This document shows, piece after piece, positions 1 to 6,931 of a DNA stretch of 9,922 bases (positions are counted from its first letter, which is position 1; each line of letters begins with the position of its first letter). The notes below the pieces were generated by a model. It was not told the DNA's origin. It saw nothing but the letters and a program-made list of their open reading frames with translations, and made no database searches. Source of the stretch: an uncultured Aquincola sp. (GTDB taxonomy: Bacteria > Pseudomonadota > Gammaproteobacteria > Burkholderiales > Burkholderiaceae); the NCBI GenBank assembly GCA_937883885.1, contig CAKZXL010000937.1:1-9922 (forward strand), written 5' to 3'. The position numbers and the translations under genes are program-made.

Positions 1-48
1 AAGTCGCCCCACGGCGTGTGGACGCTGGCGCATGCGGGCCGCATCTAG
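1..48 (+). CDS. 3' end of an unidentified upstream gene (partial)
   Basis: Reading from base 1, frame 1 is open for 15 codons (KSPHGVWTLAHAGRI) and stops at TAG 46-48. It overlaps the first codons of the deacetylase gene by 17 bp. Short same-strand overlaps are seen at several other junctions here, so this is plausibly the C-terminus of a preceding cotranscribed gene. The fragment is too short to identify a family, and an open frame of 15 codons in GC-rich DNA is weak evidence by itself. It could also be simple non-coding leader sequence. Confidence 0.35.
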   Translation, partial: KSPHGVWTLAHAGRI

Positions 49-838
49 CACCGCTGTTGCGCTGGCCCTTGCACTGGCGGCTGCGCTGCCAGTGCTGGCG
101 GCCACACCCGCCGCTGCCGCCCCGGCGCCGTGCAGCAAGCCGGTCTACCTCACCTTCGACACCGGCCATATGGGCGTGGCGCCGCTGATCGCCGACGTGC
201 TGCAGCGCCACCAGGTCAAGGTCACCTTCTTCCTGGCCAACGAGCGCACCCGCACCGATGGCAGCAGCCTGGACGACACATGGGCCCCCTGGTGGAAGGC
301 GAGGGCGGCCGAAGGCCATGCCTTCGGATCGCACACCTGGGACCACCTGGTGTGGCAGGCCGACACCGCCGCCGGCCTGCGGCTGCGGCCCACCGCCGGG
401 CCCGACAACGGCAAGACGCTGACGCTGACCCCCGCCCAGTACTGCGACGAACTGCGCCGGCCTGCGCAGCGCTTCGAGGCCATGACCGGCCAGCCGATGC
501 TGCCGCTGTTCCGCGCACCGGCCGGCCGCATCTCGCCGGCCCTGCTGGCGGCGGCCAAGGCCTGCGGCTTCACCCACGTGGGCTGGTCGCCGGCGGGCTT
601 TCTGGGCGACGAACTGCCCAGCGACAAATACCCCAACGACAAGCTGCTGGCGCAGGCGCTGCAGCGCATCCAGCCGGGCGACATCCTGCTGGCGCACCTG
701 GGCATCTGGTCGCGCCAGGATCCCTGGGCGCCGGCGGTGCTGGAGCCGCTGATCACCGGGCTGCAGGCCCGCGGCCTGTGCTTCGCCACGCTGCGCGAGC
801 ATCCGTTGTATGGCCGGGCGGTGCCCCCGGCGCGTTGA
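32..838 (+). CDS. secreted polysaccharide deacetylase family protein (NodB homology domain)
   Basis: The 268-residue protein starts with a signal peptide: an Arg near the N-terminus, an Ala/Leu-rich core at about 7-24, and an Ala-rich cleavage region near 24-31. The mature part is a NodB-type carbohydrate esterase family 4 domain, whose members remove N- or O-acetyl groups from polysaccharides or peptidoglycan using a metal ion. Visible motifs are TFDTGH (41-46), SHTWDH with H101 and H105 as metal ligands, RAPAGR (161-166), and LLAHLG with H222 as the C-terminal catalytic histidine. The usual first motif is TFDDG. Here the first Asp (D43, general base) is kept but the second, normally a metal ligand, is Thr. 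Substrate is unknown. The ATG at 32 is chosen because it begins the signal peptide directly; no strong ribosome site is visible upstream and the frame is open to the window edge. The next gene begins 7 bp after the stop. Confidence 0.85.
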   Translation: MRAASSTAVALALALAAALPVLAATPAAAAPAPCSKPVYLTFDTGHMGVAPLIADVLQRHQVKVTFFLANERTRTDGSSLDDTWAPWWKARAAEGHAFGSHTWDHLVWQADTAAGLRLRPTAGPDNGKTLTLTPAQYCDELRRPAQRFEAMTGQPMLPLFRAPAGRISPALLAAAKACGFTHVGWSPAGFLGDELPSDKYPNDKLLAQALQRIQPGDILLAHLGIWSRQDPWAPAVLEPLITGLQARGLCFATLREHPLYGRAVPPAR

Positions 839-845
839 AGATCAC

Positions 846-1817
846 ATGAACCCGATCGATGCCTTCGTGGACGCCTTCGGCCTGGCCCAGCAGTGGCTGT
901 TCGAGCAGGCGGTGCAGCCGGCGATGTATGCGCTGGGCATGGGCAACCTGCTGGAAGACGCGTTCGACGCCACCGGCTGGCTGCTGGCCGGCCTGCTGCA
1001 GATCTTGGTGATGGTGACGCTGCTGCGCGCGCTGGAGCTGTGGCGCCCGGCCGAGCCGCTGACCGACCGCGCCGCGGTGCGGGTGGACATGCTCTACACC
1101 TTCATCCACCGGCTGGGCCTGTTCCGCGTGCTGCTGTTCTTCACGCTGCAGCCGTTGTGGGACAACGGCTTCGGCTGGCTGCGGCTGCATGGCTTTCCCA
1201 CCTTCCACCTGGACAACCTGTGGCCCGGCGTCACCGACGTGGGCTGGGTGTCCTTCCTGCTGTACCTGCTGCTGTTCGACCTGGTGGGCTATGCGCTGCA
1301 CCGCGCGCAGCACGAGTTCGACTGGTGGTGGCAGCTGCATGCGGTGCACCACAGCCAGCGCCAGATGACGCTGTGGAGCGACAACCGCAACCACCTGCTG
1401 GACGACCTGATCCACGACAGCGTGTTCGTGCTGGTGGGGCTGGTGGTGGGCATACCGCCGGGGCAGTTCGTGGCGCTGGTGGTCATCAGCCAGCTGGTGG
1501 AAAGCCTGTCGCATGCCAATGTGCGCCTGGGCTTCGGCCGCTGGGGCGACCGGCTGCTGGTCAGCCCGCGCTTCCACCGCGTGCACCATGCCATCGGCAT
1601 CGGCCATGAATCGCACGGCGCCGGCACGCTGGGCGGCCACAACTTCGCGGTGTTGTTCCCGGTGTGGGACCTGCTGTTCCGCACCGCGGCCTTCGACCGG
1701 CCGATCGAGCCCACCGGCATCCGCGACCAGCTGCCGCAGGAAGGTGGCCGCGATTACGGCCGCGGCTTCTGGGCCCAGCAGTGGCTGGGGCTGCAACGCC
1801 TGGCCGGGCGGCGATGA
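846..1817 (+). CDS. sterol desaturase / fatty acid hydroxylase superfamily membrane protein
   Basis: The 323-residue integral membrane protein carries the histidine clusters of the di-iron fatty acid hydroxylase superfamily. These are HRAQH (H152, H156), HAVHH (H165, H168, H169) and HRVHH (H244, H247, H248), with further histidines at 183 and 223. Hydrophobic segments lie near 44-62, 92-103, 133-151 and 192-218, as expected for an enzyme with its iron site on the cytoplasmic face. Family members hydroxylate or desaturate lipid substrates with O2; the substrate here cannot be inferred. An in-frame ATG at 810 exists, but it would overlap the deacetylase by 29 bp, so 846 is preferred: it sits 7 bp after that stop with a GAAG stretch just upstream. 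The stop overlaps the start of the next gene (ATGA, 1814-1817), suggesting translational coupling. Confidence 0.88.
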   Translation: MNPIDAFVDAFGLAQQWLFEQAVQPAMYALGMGNLLEDAFDATGWLLAGLLQILVMVTLLRALELWRPAEPLTDRAAVRVDMLYTFIHRLGLFRVLLFFTLQPLWDNGFGWLRLHGFPTFHLDNLWPGVTDVGWVSFLLYLLLFDLVGYALHRAQHEFDWWWQLHAVHHSQRQMTLWSDNRNHLLDDLIHDSVFVLVGLVVGIPPGQFVALVVISQLVESLSHANVRLGFGRWGDRLLVSPRFHRVHHAIGIGHESHGAGTLGGHNFAVLFPVWDLLFRTAAFDRPIEPTGIRDQLPQEGGRDYGRGFWAQQWLGLQRLAGRR

Positions 1818-2710
1818 TGCGCGGCATGAAAGACCTCATCGACGCCTTCTGGCGCGCCACCGCCTACTGCCTGCATCCGCGGGTGGTGATGCTCTCGCTG
1901 CTGCCCTTGCTGCTGGTGGGCGCGCTCACCTTCGCGGCCGGCTGGTTCTTCTATGAGGCCGCCATCGACGGCGTGCGTGCCACGCTGGAAGGCTGGCTGC
2001 TGACCAGCGCCTTCCTGCAGTGGCTGGACGCCATGGGCGCGCAGGGCTTTCGCGCGGTGCTGGCGCCGATGATCGTGGTGGCGCTGGCGGTGCCCGTCAT
2101 CGTGCTGCTGTCGCTGGTGCTGGTGGCCTTGATGATGACGCCGGCGCTGGTGAGCCTGGTGGCCCGCCGCCGCTTTCCGATGCTCGAGCGCAAGCATGGC
2201 GCCGGGCTGGCCAGCTCGGTGGCTTTTTCGCTCGGCCATACGCTGCTGGCCTTCTTGCTGCTGGCCGCCAGCGTGCCGCTGTGGCTCATTCCGCCGCTGG
2301 TGCTGGTGATACCGCCCTTGATCTGGGGCTGGCTGACCTACCGCGTGATGGCCTTCGACGCGCTGTCCGACCATGCGACCGCGGAAGAGCGCCGGCTGAT
2401 CCTGCGCCAGCACCGCTGGCCGCTGCTGACCATCGGCGTGGTGTGCGGCTACCTGGGCGCCGCACCTTCGCTGTTGTGGGCGGTGAGCGCGGTCACGCTG
2501 GTGCTGGCGCCCATCCTCATCGTGGCCTCGGTGTGGCTGTACACGCTGGTGTTCGCCTTTTCGTCGCTGTGGTTCACCCACTATGGCCTGGCCGCGCTGC
2601 AGCGGCTGCGCATGGCGGGCACCACCGGCCCCGCCACCGGGCCCGTGGTGGTGGTGGATGCCGCGCCGGCGCTGCCGCCTTCTTCATCTTCACCGGAGCG
2701 TTTGTCATGA
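1814..2710 (+). CDS. EI24 domain-containing membrane protein
   Basis: The 298-residue protein is very hydrophobic, with membrane segments at about 25-48, 84-110, 140-172 (probably two) and 203-255. The overall pattern, including the N-terminal DAFWRATAYCLHPRV stretch before the first membrane span, matches EI24 (Pfam PF07264) proteins common in Burkholderiales. This family also includes the sulfate permease CysZ, but no sulfate-transport context is seen here, so function is left open. The C-terminal 30 residues are a polar, Pro/Ser-rich, probably disordered tail. Start choice is uncertain between ATG 1814, ATG 1817 and ATG 1826. The first gives the ATGA overlap with the desaturase gene, while MKDLIDAFWRA from 1826 looks most like a typical family N-terminus. 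Its stop overlaps the next start by 4 bp. Confidence 0.82.
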   Translation: MMRGMKDLIDAFWRATAYCLHPRVVMLSLLPLLLVGALTFAAGWFFYEAAIDGVRATLEGWLLTSAFLQWLDAMGAQGFRAVLAPMIVVALAVPVIVLLSLVLVALMMTPALVSLVARRRFPMLERKHGAGLASSVAFSLGHTLLAFLLLAASVPLWLIPPLVLVIPPLIWGWLTYRVMAFDALSDHATAEERRLILRQHRWPLLTIGVVCGYLGAAPSLLWAVSAVTLVLAPILIVASVWLYTLVFAFSSLWFTHYGLAALQRLRMAGTTGPATGPVVVVDAAPALPPSSSSPERLS

Positions 2711-3501
2711 ACTTCGGCCTCATCATCGTCGGCGACGAGATCCTCTCGGGCAAGCGCCAGGACAAGCACCTGGCCAAGGTCATCGAGCTGCTGGGCGCCC
2801 GCGGCCTGTCGCTGGCCTGGGCCCGCTACGTGGGCGACGACCGCGAGCGCATGACCGCCACGCTGCGCGAAGCCTTCGCCACCCGCGACGTGGTGTTCAG
2901 CTGCGGCGGCATCGGCGCCACGCCCGACGACCACACCCGCCAGGCCGCCGCTGCCGCGCTGGGCGTGCCGCTGCTGCTGCACCCCGAAGCCAAGGCGCTG
3001 ATCCAGGAGCGCATGCGCGACGTGGCGGCCGAGCAGGGCACGCCTTACGAGCCCGACCGCCCCGACAACGTGCACCGCCTCAACATGGGCGTGTTCCCCG
3101 AGGGCGCGGCGATCATTCCCAACCCGTACAACAAGATTCCGGGCTTCAGCGTGGGCGACGTGCACTTCGTGCCCGGCTTCCCGGTGATGGCGCACCCGAT
3201 GATCGAAGCCCTGCTGGACGGCCGCTATGCCGCGCTGCACGGCAGCCACCGGCAGGTGGAGCAGTCGGTCATCGTCTTCGGCGGCATGGAAGCCACGCTC
3301 ACGCCGCTGATGGAAGCGGTGGAGCAGGAGCACCCGGGCGTCAAGGTGTTCAGCCTGCCCAGCGTCGACCATCCGCAGTACGGCCGCCACATCGAGCTGG
3401 GCGTCAAGGGCGCGGCGGCGCTGGTGCCGGCGGCGTATGAGCGGCTGCTGTCGGCGCTGCGCGGCATGGCGCTGACGCTCGGCCCGGAAATGGTGCGCTG
3501 A
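2707..3501 (+). CDS. competence/damage-inducible protein A-like (CinA N-terminal, molybdopterin-binding domain)
   Basis: The 264-residue protein has the MoCF/molybdopterin-binding fold of CinA N-terminal domains. The motifs are GDEILSGKRQD (9-19), a CGGIGATPDDHT segment (66-77) matching the family's GG-G-T-DD-T signature, and VPGFP (155-159). It lacks the C-terminal nicotinamide-nucleotide deamidase (PncC) domain of full CinA (about 400+ residues), so it is the short stand-alone type. In full-length CinA this domain carries ADP-ribose pyrophosphatase activity; whether this protein does is unknown. The start is well supported by GGAG at 2695-2698, 8 bp before the ATG, and by the ATGA overlap with the EI24 gene. 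It is the last gene of the run; a regulatory gap follows before glnA. Confidence 0.87.
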   Translation: MNFGLIIVGDEILSGKRQDKHLAKVIELLGARGLSLAWARYVGDDRERMTATLREAFATRDVVFSCGGIGATPDDHTRQAAAAALGVPLLLHPEAKALIQERMRDVAAEQGTPYEPDRPDNVHRLNMGVFPEGAAIIPNPYNKIPGFSVGDVHFVPGFPVMAHPMIEALLDGRYAALHGSHRQVEQSVIVFGGMEATLTPLMEAVEQEHPGVKVFSLPSVDHPQYGRHIELGVKGAAALVPAAYERLLSALRGMALTLGPEMVR

Positions 3502-3524
3502 CGCGCGCCCAGAATGCGCTGGCC

Positions 3525-3554
3525 TGGTGCGTTGCAGTGCACCAAGTTGGCGTT
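3525..3554 (+). promoter_or_regulatory. candidate NtrC (NRI) binding region upstream of glnA
   Basis: TGCACCA-N3-TGGCGTT at 3538-3554 matches 11 of 14 fixed positions of the enteric NtrC consensus TGCACCA-N3-TGGTGCA. The left half is perfect and the right half degenerate. An overlapping perfect 6-bp inverted repeat, TGGTGC (3525-3530) and GCACCA (3539-3544), shares the central half-site with an 8-bp spacer. The block lies about 60-80 bp upstream of the start expected from the sigma-54 promoter at 3584-3600, a sensible place for an enhancer-binding activator. The match is seen in the sequence; binding is inferred. Confidence 0.5.
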
Positions 3555-3583
3555 ACCCCGCCCCGGAACCGGTAAGATTCCGC

Positions 3584-3600
3584 GGGCACACTTTCTGCTA
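3584..3600 (+). promoter_or_regulatory. candidate sigma-54 (-24/-12) promoter of glnA
   Basis: GGGCACACTTTCTGCTA carries the invariant GG (3585-3586) and GC (3597-3598) with exactly 10 bases between them, and GGCAC matches the core of the consensus TGGCAC-N5-TTGC. The -12 part is CTGC rather than TTGC. Expected transcription start is around 3609-3611, giving a leader of about 110 nt before the glnA start codon. Sigma-54 control of glnA through NtrC is well established in proteobacteria, and both ntrB and ntrC lie downstream here. Confidence 0.65.
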
Positions 3601-3626
3601 ATTTTGCATGCGCCTTTTTGGGGCTT

Positions 3627-3650
3627 GGCAGCCGGCGTACCCGGGCTGCC
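3627..3650 (+). other. glnA leader hairpin
   Basis: GGCAGCC (3627-3633) and GGCTGCC (3644-3650) form a perfect 7-bp stem around a 10-nt loop. TTT follows directly. It would lie within about 40 nt of the 5' end of a glnA transcript made from the sigma-54 promoter. A stabilising or attenuating role is possible, but nothing in the sequence identifies a known riboswitch. Such stems also arise by chance in GC-rich DNA. Confidence 0.35.
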
Positions 3651-3721
3651 TTTGAATTCCCCGATCTGCCGTTTCGCTCCCTTAAAACCACCCCAGACCA
3701 GCGCCCGCTAGGAGATTCCTG

Positions 3722-5137
3722 ATGGCAAAGACTGTCGCCGACGTGATGACCATGGTGAAGGAAAACGAAGTCAAGTTCGTTGACTTCCGCTTCACCGACA
3801 CCCGCGGCAAGGAACAGCACGTCACGGTGCCCATCTCGCACTTCGACGAAGACAAGTTCACCTCCGGCCACGCCTTCGACGGTTCGTCGATCGCCGGCTG
3901 GAAGGGCATCGAAGCGTCCGACATGCTGCTGATGCCGGACCCGAACACGGCCAACATCGACCCGTTCTTCGAAGAGCCCACCGTCATCCTGACCTGCGAC
4001 GTGCTGGAGCCCGCCGACGGCAAGGCCTATGAGCGCGACCCGCGTTCGCTGGCCAAGCGCGCCGAGGCCTACCTGAAGTCGTCCGGCCTGGGCGATACCG
4101 CCTTCTTCGGCCCCGAGCCCGAATTCTTCGTCTTCGACAGCGTGCGCTGGCAAGTCGACATGTCCGGCTGCTTCGTCAAGATCGAGTCGGAAGAGGGCGC
4201 CTGGAGCACCGGCAAGGACTACGAGCACGGCAACTCCGGCTACCGTCCCACCGTCAAGGGCGGCTACTTCCCCACTCCCCCGGTCGACTCGGGCCAGGAC
4301 CTGCGCTCGGAAATGAGCCTGATCCTCGAATCGCTGGGCATCCCGGTCGAAGTGCACCACCACGAAGTGGCCAACGCCGGCCAGATGGAACTGGGCACCA
4401 AGTTCAGCACGCTGCTGCAACGCGCCGACTGGTGCCAGCTGCAGAAGTACGTGATGCAGAACGTGGCCCGCAGCTACGGCAAGACCCTGACCTTCATGCC
4501 CAAGCCCATCGTGGGCGACAACGGCTCGGGCATGCACGTGCACCAGTCGGTCTGGAAGGACGGCAAGAACCTGTTCGCCGGTGACGGCTACGCCGGCCTG
4601 AGCGAATTCGCGCTGTACTACATCGGCGGCATCATCAAGCACGGCCGCGCGCTGAACGCGATCACCAACCCGACCACCAACAGCTACAAGCGTCTGGTGC
4701 CGGGCTTCGAAGCCCCGGTGAAGCTGGCCTACTCGGCCAAGAACCGCTCGGCCTCGATCCGCATCCCGTTCGTCGCCAACCCGAAGGGCCGCCGCATCGA
4801 AGCGCGCTTCCCGGACCCCATGGCCAACCCGTACCTGGCCTTCTCGGCCCTGCTGATGGCCGGCCTGGACGGCGTGGAAAACAAGATCCATCCGGGCGAA
4901 GCCGCCTCGAAGGACCTCTACCACCTGCCGCCGGAAGAAGACAAGCTGATCCCGACCGTGTGCCACAGCCTCGACCAGGCGCTGGAGTACCTGGACAAGG
5001 ACCGCGAATTCCTGACCAAGGGCGGCGTGTTCACCGACTCGTACATCGACGCGTACATCGACCTGAAGATGCAGGAAGTGCAGCGCTTCCGCATGACCAC
5101 GCACCCGGTCGAGTTCGACATGTACTACAGCCTGTAA
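3722..5137 (+). CDS. glnA: glutamine synthetase, type I (GSI-beta)
   Basis: The enzyme makes glutamine from glutamate, ammonium and ATP as a cytoplasmic dodecamer and is the main entry of ammonium under nitrogen limitation. The 471-residue length is typical. Visible signatures are FDGSSIAGW (52-60), the metal-binding EPE segment (E132, E134), the ATP-region signature [16 protein letters not shown] (261-276), and NRSASIRIP (341-349), which includes the conserved active-site arginine. [10 protein letters not shown] holds Y400, equivalent to the adenylylated Tyr397 of the enteric enzyme. This marks the GSI-beta type controlled by GlnE, which is not in this window. AGGAG at 3710-3714 places a strong ribosome site 7 bp before the ATG. 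Transcription is likely from the sigma-54 promoter in the preceding gap, and a strong hairpin terminator follows the stop. Codon choice appears optimised, as expected for a highly expressed gene. Confidence 0.98.
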   Translation: MAKTVADVMTMVKENEVKFVDFRFTDTRGKEQHVTVPISHFDEDKFTSGHAFDGSSIAGWKGIEASDMLLMPDPNTANIDPFFEEPTVILTCDVLEPADGKAYERDPRSLAKRAEAYLKSSGLGDTAFFGPEPEFFVFDSVRWQVDMSGCFVKIESEEGAWSTGKDYEHGNSGYRPTVKGGYFPTPPVDSGQDLRSEMSLILESLGIPVEVHHHEVANAGQMELGTKFSTLLQRADWCQLQKYVMQNVARSYGKTLTFMPKPIVGDNGSGMHVHQSVWKDGKNLFAGDGYAGLSEFALYYIGGIIKHGRALNAITNPTTNSYKRLVPGFEAPVKLAYSAKNRSASIRIPFVANPKGRRIEARFPDPMANPYLAFSALLMAGLDGVENKIHPGEAASKDLYHLPPEEDKLIPTVCHSLDQALEYLDKDREFLTKGGVFTDSYIDAYIDLKMQEVQRFRMTTHPVEFDMYYSL

Positions 5138-5156
5138 GTCCTTCGGGGCTTGCTAC

Positions 5157-5183
5157 AAAGGGACGGCCTCGGCCGTCCCTTTT
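5157..5183 (+). terminator. rho-independent terminator of glnA
   Basis: A perfect 11-bp stem is formed by AAAGGGACGGC (5157-5167) and GCCGTCCCTTT (5172-5182) around a CTCG loop, ending in TTTT. It starts 20 bp after the glnA stop. Such a stable hairpin should end most glnA transcripts and lower expression of the downstream ntr genes relative to glnA. Confidence 0.85.
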
Positions 5184-5193
5184 CGTTCATGGA

Positions 5194-5262
5194 GCCCCCA
5201 AGCTCGCTGCGCTCGCTACCCCCCAGGGGGGCCGCACCCGCCCTTGGGGCGGCCCGGCGGGC
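5194..5262. repeat. GC-rich intergenic palindromic element
   Basis: The stretch contains nested inverted repeats. CCCCAAG (5196-5202) pairs with CTTGGGG (5243-5249), enclosing a CCCCCC-A-GGGGGG palindrome (5219-5231) and the repetitive GCTCGCTGCGCTCGCT segment (5202-5217). A GCGGCCCGGCGGGCGGG tail follows. This style of element (a GCTCGCT-type core next to a run of C then G) recurs in intergenic DNA of many Burkholderiales genomes, from general knowledge. Only one copy is present in this window, so its repetitive nature is an inference. It lies between the glnA terminator and the DUF4124-like gene. Confidence 0.5.
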
Positions 5263-5314
5263 GGGTGGTGCCACTGCCGCACAATCAACGCCCCGACCCT
5301 TGGAGATTCGCTGC

Positions 5315-5821
5315 ATGACGTTTCGTCGATGGCTGGTGACGGTGCTGCTGGCCTGCACGGCCCCCGCCTGGGCACAGACCACCACGGTCTACCGCTGCCC
5401 CGGCCCGCCGGTGCTCTACACCGACCAGCTGAGCCCGCGCGAGGCGCAGGACCGTGGCTGCCGCACCATCGAAAGCGCACCGGTCACGGTGATGCAGACC
5501 AAGCCGCGGCCGGTGCCGGCGCCGGCCGGGGCCGCGCCGGGTGCTTCGGCCCAGCGCAGCGGTGAAGGCCGGGTCGACCCCGCCGATCAGCGCGCCCGCG
5601 ACGCCGACGCGCGCCGCATCCTGGAAGCCGAGCTGCGCAAGGAACAGGAGCGCCTGGCCGCGATGAAGCTGGAATTCAACAACGGCCAGCCCGAGCGGCA
5701 GGGCAACGAACGCAACTATCAGCGCTATCTCGACCGTGTGGACGAGATGCGCACCGCCATCCAGCGCAAGGAAGGCGACGTCGAAGCCATCCGCCGCGAG
5801 CTGTCGCGCCTGCCCCCATGA
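5315..5821 (+). CDS. small secreted DUF4124-like protein with C-terminal coiled coil
   Basis: The 168-residue protein has a clear signal peptide (MTFRRWLVTVLLACTAPAWA, cleavage probably after A20). Next comes a short DUF4124-like segment, TTTVYRCPGPPVLYTDQL (22-39), with the pattern Y-C...YTD typical of that family. C28 and C49 could form a disulfide. A Pro/Ala-rich linker (63-80) leads to a charged, probably coiled-coil region (about 92-166). It is likely periplasmic; function is unknown. GGAG at 5302-5305 lies 9 bp before the ATG, which supports this start over upstream in-frame codons that would run through the GC-rich element and terminator. The stop overlaps the ntrB start (ATGA, 5818-5821), so the two are probably translated in a coupled way. 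A DUF4124-type gene between glnA and ntrB is, from general knowledge, recurrent in Burkholderiales. Confidence 0.8.
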   Translation: MTFRRWLVTVLLACTAPAWAQTTTVYRCPGPPVLYTDQLSPREAQDRGCRTIESAPVTVMQTKPRPVPAPAGAAPGASAQRSGEGRVDPADQRARDADARRILEAELRKEQERLAAMKLEFNNGQPERQGNERNYQRYLDRVDEMRTAIQRKEGDVEAIRRELSRLPP

Positions 5822-6900
5822 AGCCCACCGCCCATCCGTCGATCAGCTTCGACACCTTCGACCTGCTGGCCACGATGATCGCCGTGGCCCGGCCCACCGG
5901 CGAATGCCTGTTCGCCAACGCCAGCTTCGAGCAGGTGATGGGCCTGTCGCGCCGCACGCTGCAGCGCGGCTCTCTGCTCGATTGCTTCGTCGAGCCGCAG
6001 CAGCTGCGCGACACGCTGCTGGCCGTGGCCCGCAACGACTACGCCACCGGCCGCTTCGAGGCGGCGCTGCGCCGCCAGCCCAACGTGCACCTGGAGCCGA
6101 TGCCGGTGCACGTCATCGTCAACCAGATCGACGGCGACACCGAACGTGTGCTGGTGGAGGTGATCGAGATCGAGCAGCAGACCCGCCACGACCGCGAGGA
6201 GCGCACGCTGGGCCAGGTGCAGGCCAACAAGGAACTCATCCGCAACCTGGCGCACGAGATCAAGAACCCGCTGGGCGGCATCCGCGGCGCGGCGCAGCTG
6301 CTGGAGATGGAGCTCGAATCGAAGGAGCTGACCGAGTACACCCAGGTCATCGTGCAGGAGGCCGACCGCCTGCAGGCCCTGGTGGACCGGCTGCTGGCGC
6401 CGCATCGGCGCCCGCACGTGGTCAGCGACGTCAACATCCACGAGGTGTGCGAGCGGGTGCGGGCGCTGATCACGGCCGAGTTCCCGCGCGGGCTGACGAT
6501 CGAGCGCGACTACGACATCTCCATCCCCGAGTTCCGCGGCGACCGCGAGCAGCTGATCCAGGCGGTGCTCAACATCGCGCACAACGCGGCGCAGGCGCTG
6601 CACGAGCGCATCCAGGCCGGCGACGCCTGCATCTGGCTGCGCACCCGCATCGCGCGGCAGATCACCATCGGCAAGCACCGCTTCCGGCTGGCACTTGAAT
6701 TGCATATCGAGGACAACGGCCCGGGAGTACCGGAGTCCATCAGCGATCGCATCTTCTACCCGCTGGTCTCGGGGCGCGATGGCGGATCGGGCTTGGGGCT
6801 CACGCTGGCGCAAACCTTCGTGCAGCAGCATCAGGGCACGATCGAGTGCGACAGCGTTCCGGGGCGGACGGTGTTCAAGATCGTGATCCCGCTGCCGTGA
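5818..6900 (+). CDS. ntrB: nitrogen regulation sensor histidine kinase NtrB (NRII, GlnL)
   Basis: This is the cytoplasmic kinase/phosphatase of the nitrogen two-component system. With PII it phosphorylates NtrC under nitrogen limitation and dephosphorylates it when nitrogen is sufficient. The 360 residues hold an N-terminal PAS domain (about 13-120), no membrane segments, and a dimerisation/phosphoacceptor region HEIKNPLGGIRGAAQLLE with H146. The ATPase domain has an N-box at N252/N256, a G1 box DNGPGVP (299-305) and a G2 box GSGLGL (323-328). All key residues are present and length is near the enteric protein (about 350). The start overlaps the preceding stop by ATGA and has no clear ribosome site of its own, pointing to reinitiation after the DUF4124-like gene. 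ntrC follows 31 bp later. Confidence 0.96.
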   Translation: MKPTAHPSISFDTFDLLATMIAVARPTGECLFANASFEQVMGLSRRTLQRGSLLDCFVEPQQLRDTLLAVARNDYATGRFEAALRRQPNVHLEPMPVHVIVNQIDGDTERVLVEVIEIEQQTRHDREERTLGQVQANKELIRNLAHEIKNPLGGIRGAAQLLEMELESKELTEYTQVIVQEADRLQALVDRLLAPHRRPHVVSDVNIHEVCERVRALITAEFPRGLTIERDYDISIPEFRGDREQLIQAVLNIAHNAAQALHERIQAGDACIWLRTRIARQITIGKHRFRLALELHIEDNGPGVPESISDRIFYPLVSGRDGGSGLGLTLAQTFVQQHQGTIECDSVPGRTVFKIVIPLP

Positions 6901-6931
6901 TCACACCGCCTCAGAAAGCAACTCCGCGCGC

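Noticed and set aside
3521..3540. GG/GC pairs at 3526-3540 considered as a sigma-54 promoter
   Set aside because: The spacing between GG and GC is 11 rather than 10 bases, whereas the element at 3584-3600 has exact spacing and a better match.
3548..3578. Possible sigma-70 promoter (TTGGCG ... TAAGAT) upstream of glnA
   Set aside because: The spacer is 19 bp and both boxes are imperfect. A second, vegetative glnA promoter would be biologically plausible, but the sequence support is too weak to list.
3404..5104. 566-codon open frame on the minus strand opposite glnA
   Set aside because: It is complementary to the highly conserved glnA coding sequence, and its protein is compositionally biased without family motifs. 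It also runs across the glnA promoter region.
5270..5290. ACAATC (about 5281) as a -10 box for the DUF4124-like gene and ntrBC
   Set aside because: It resembles -10 boxes seen in related bacteria, but no acceptable -35 is visible in the adjoining GC-rich element.
5725..6831. 368-codon minus-strand frame opposite ntrB
   Set aside because: This is a shadow of ntrB with the same codon-bias explanation and no recognisable domain.
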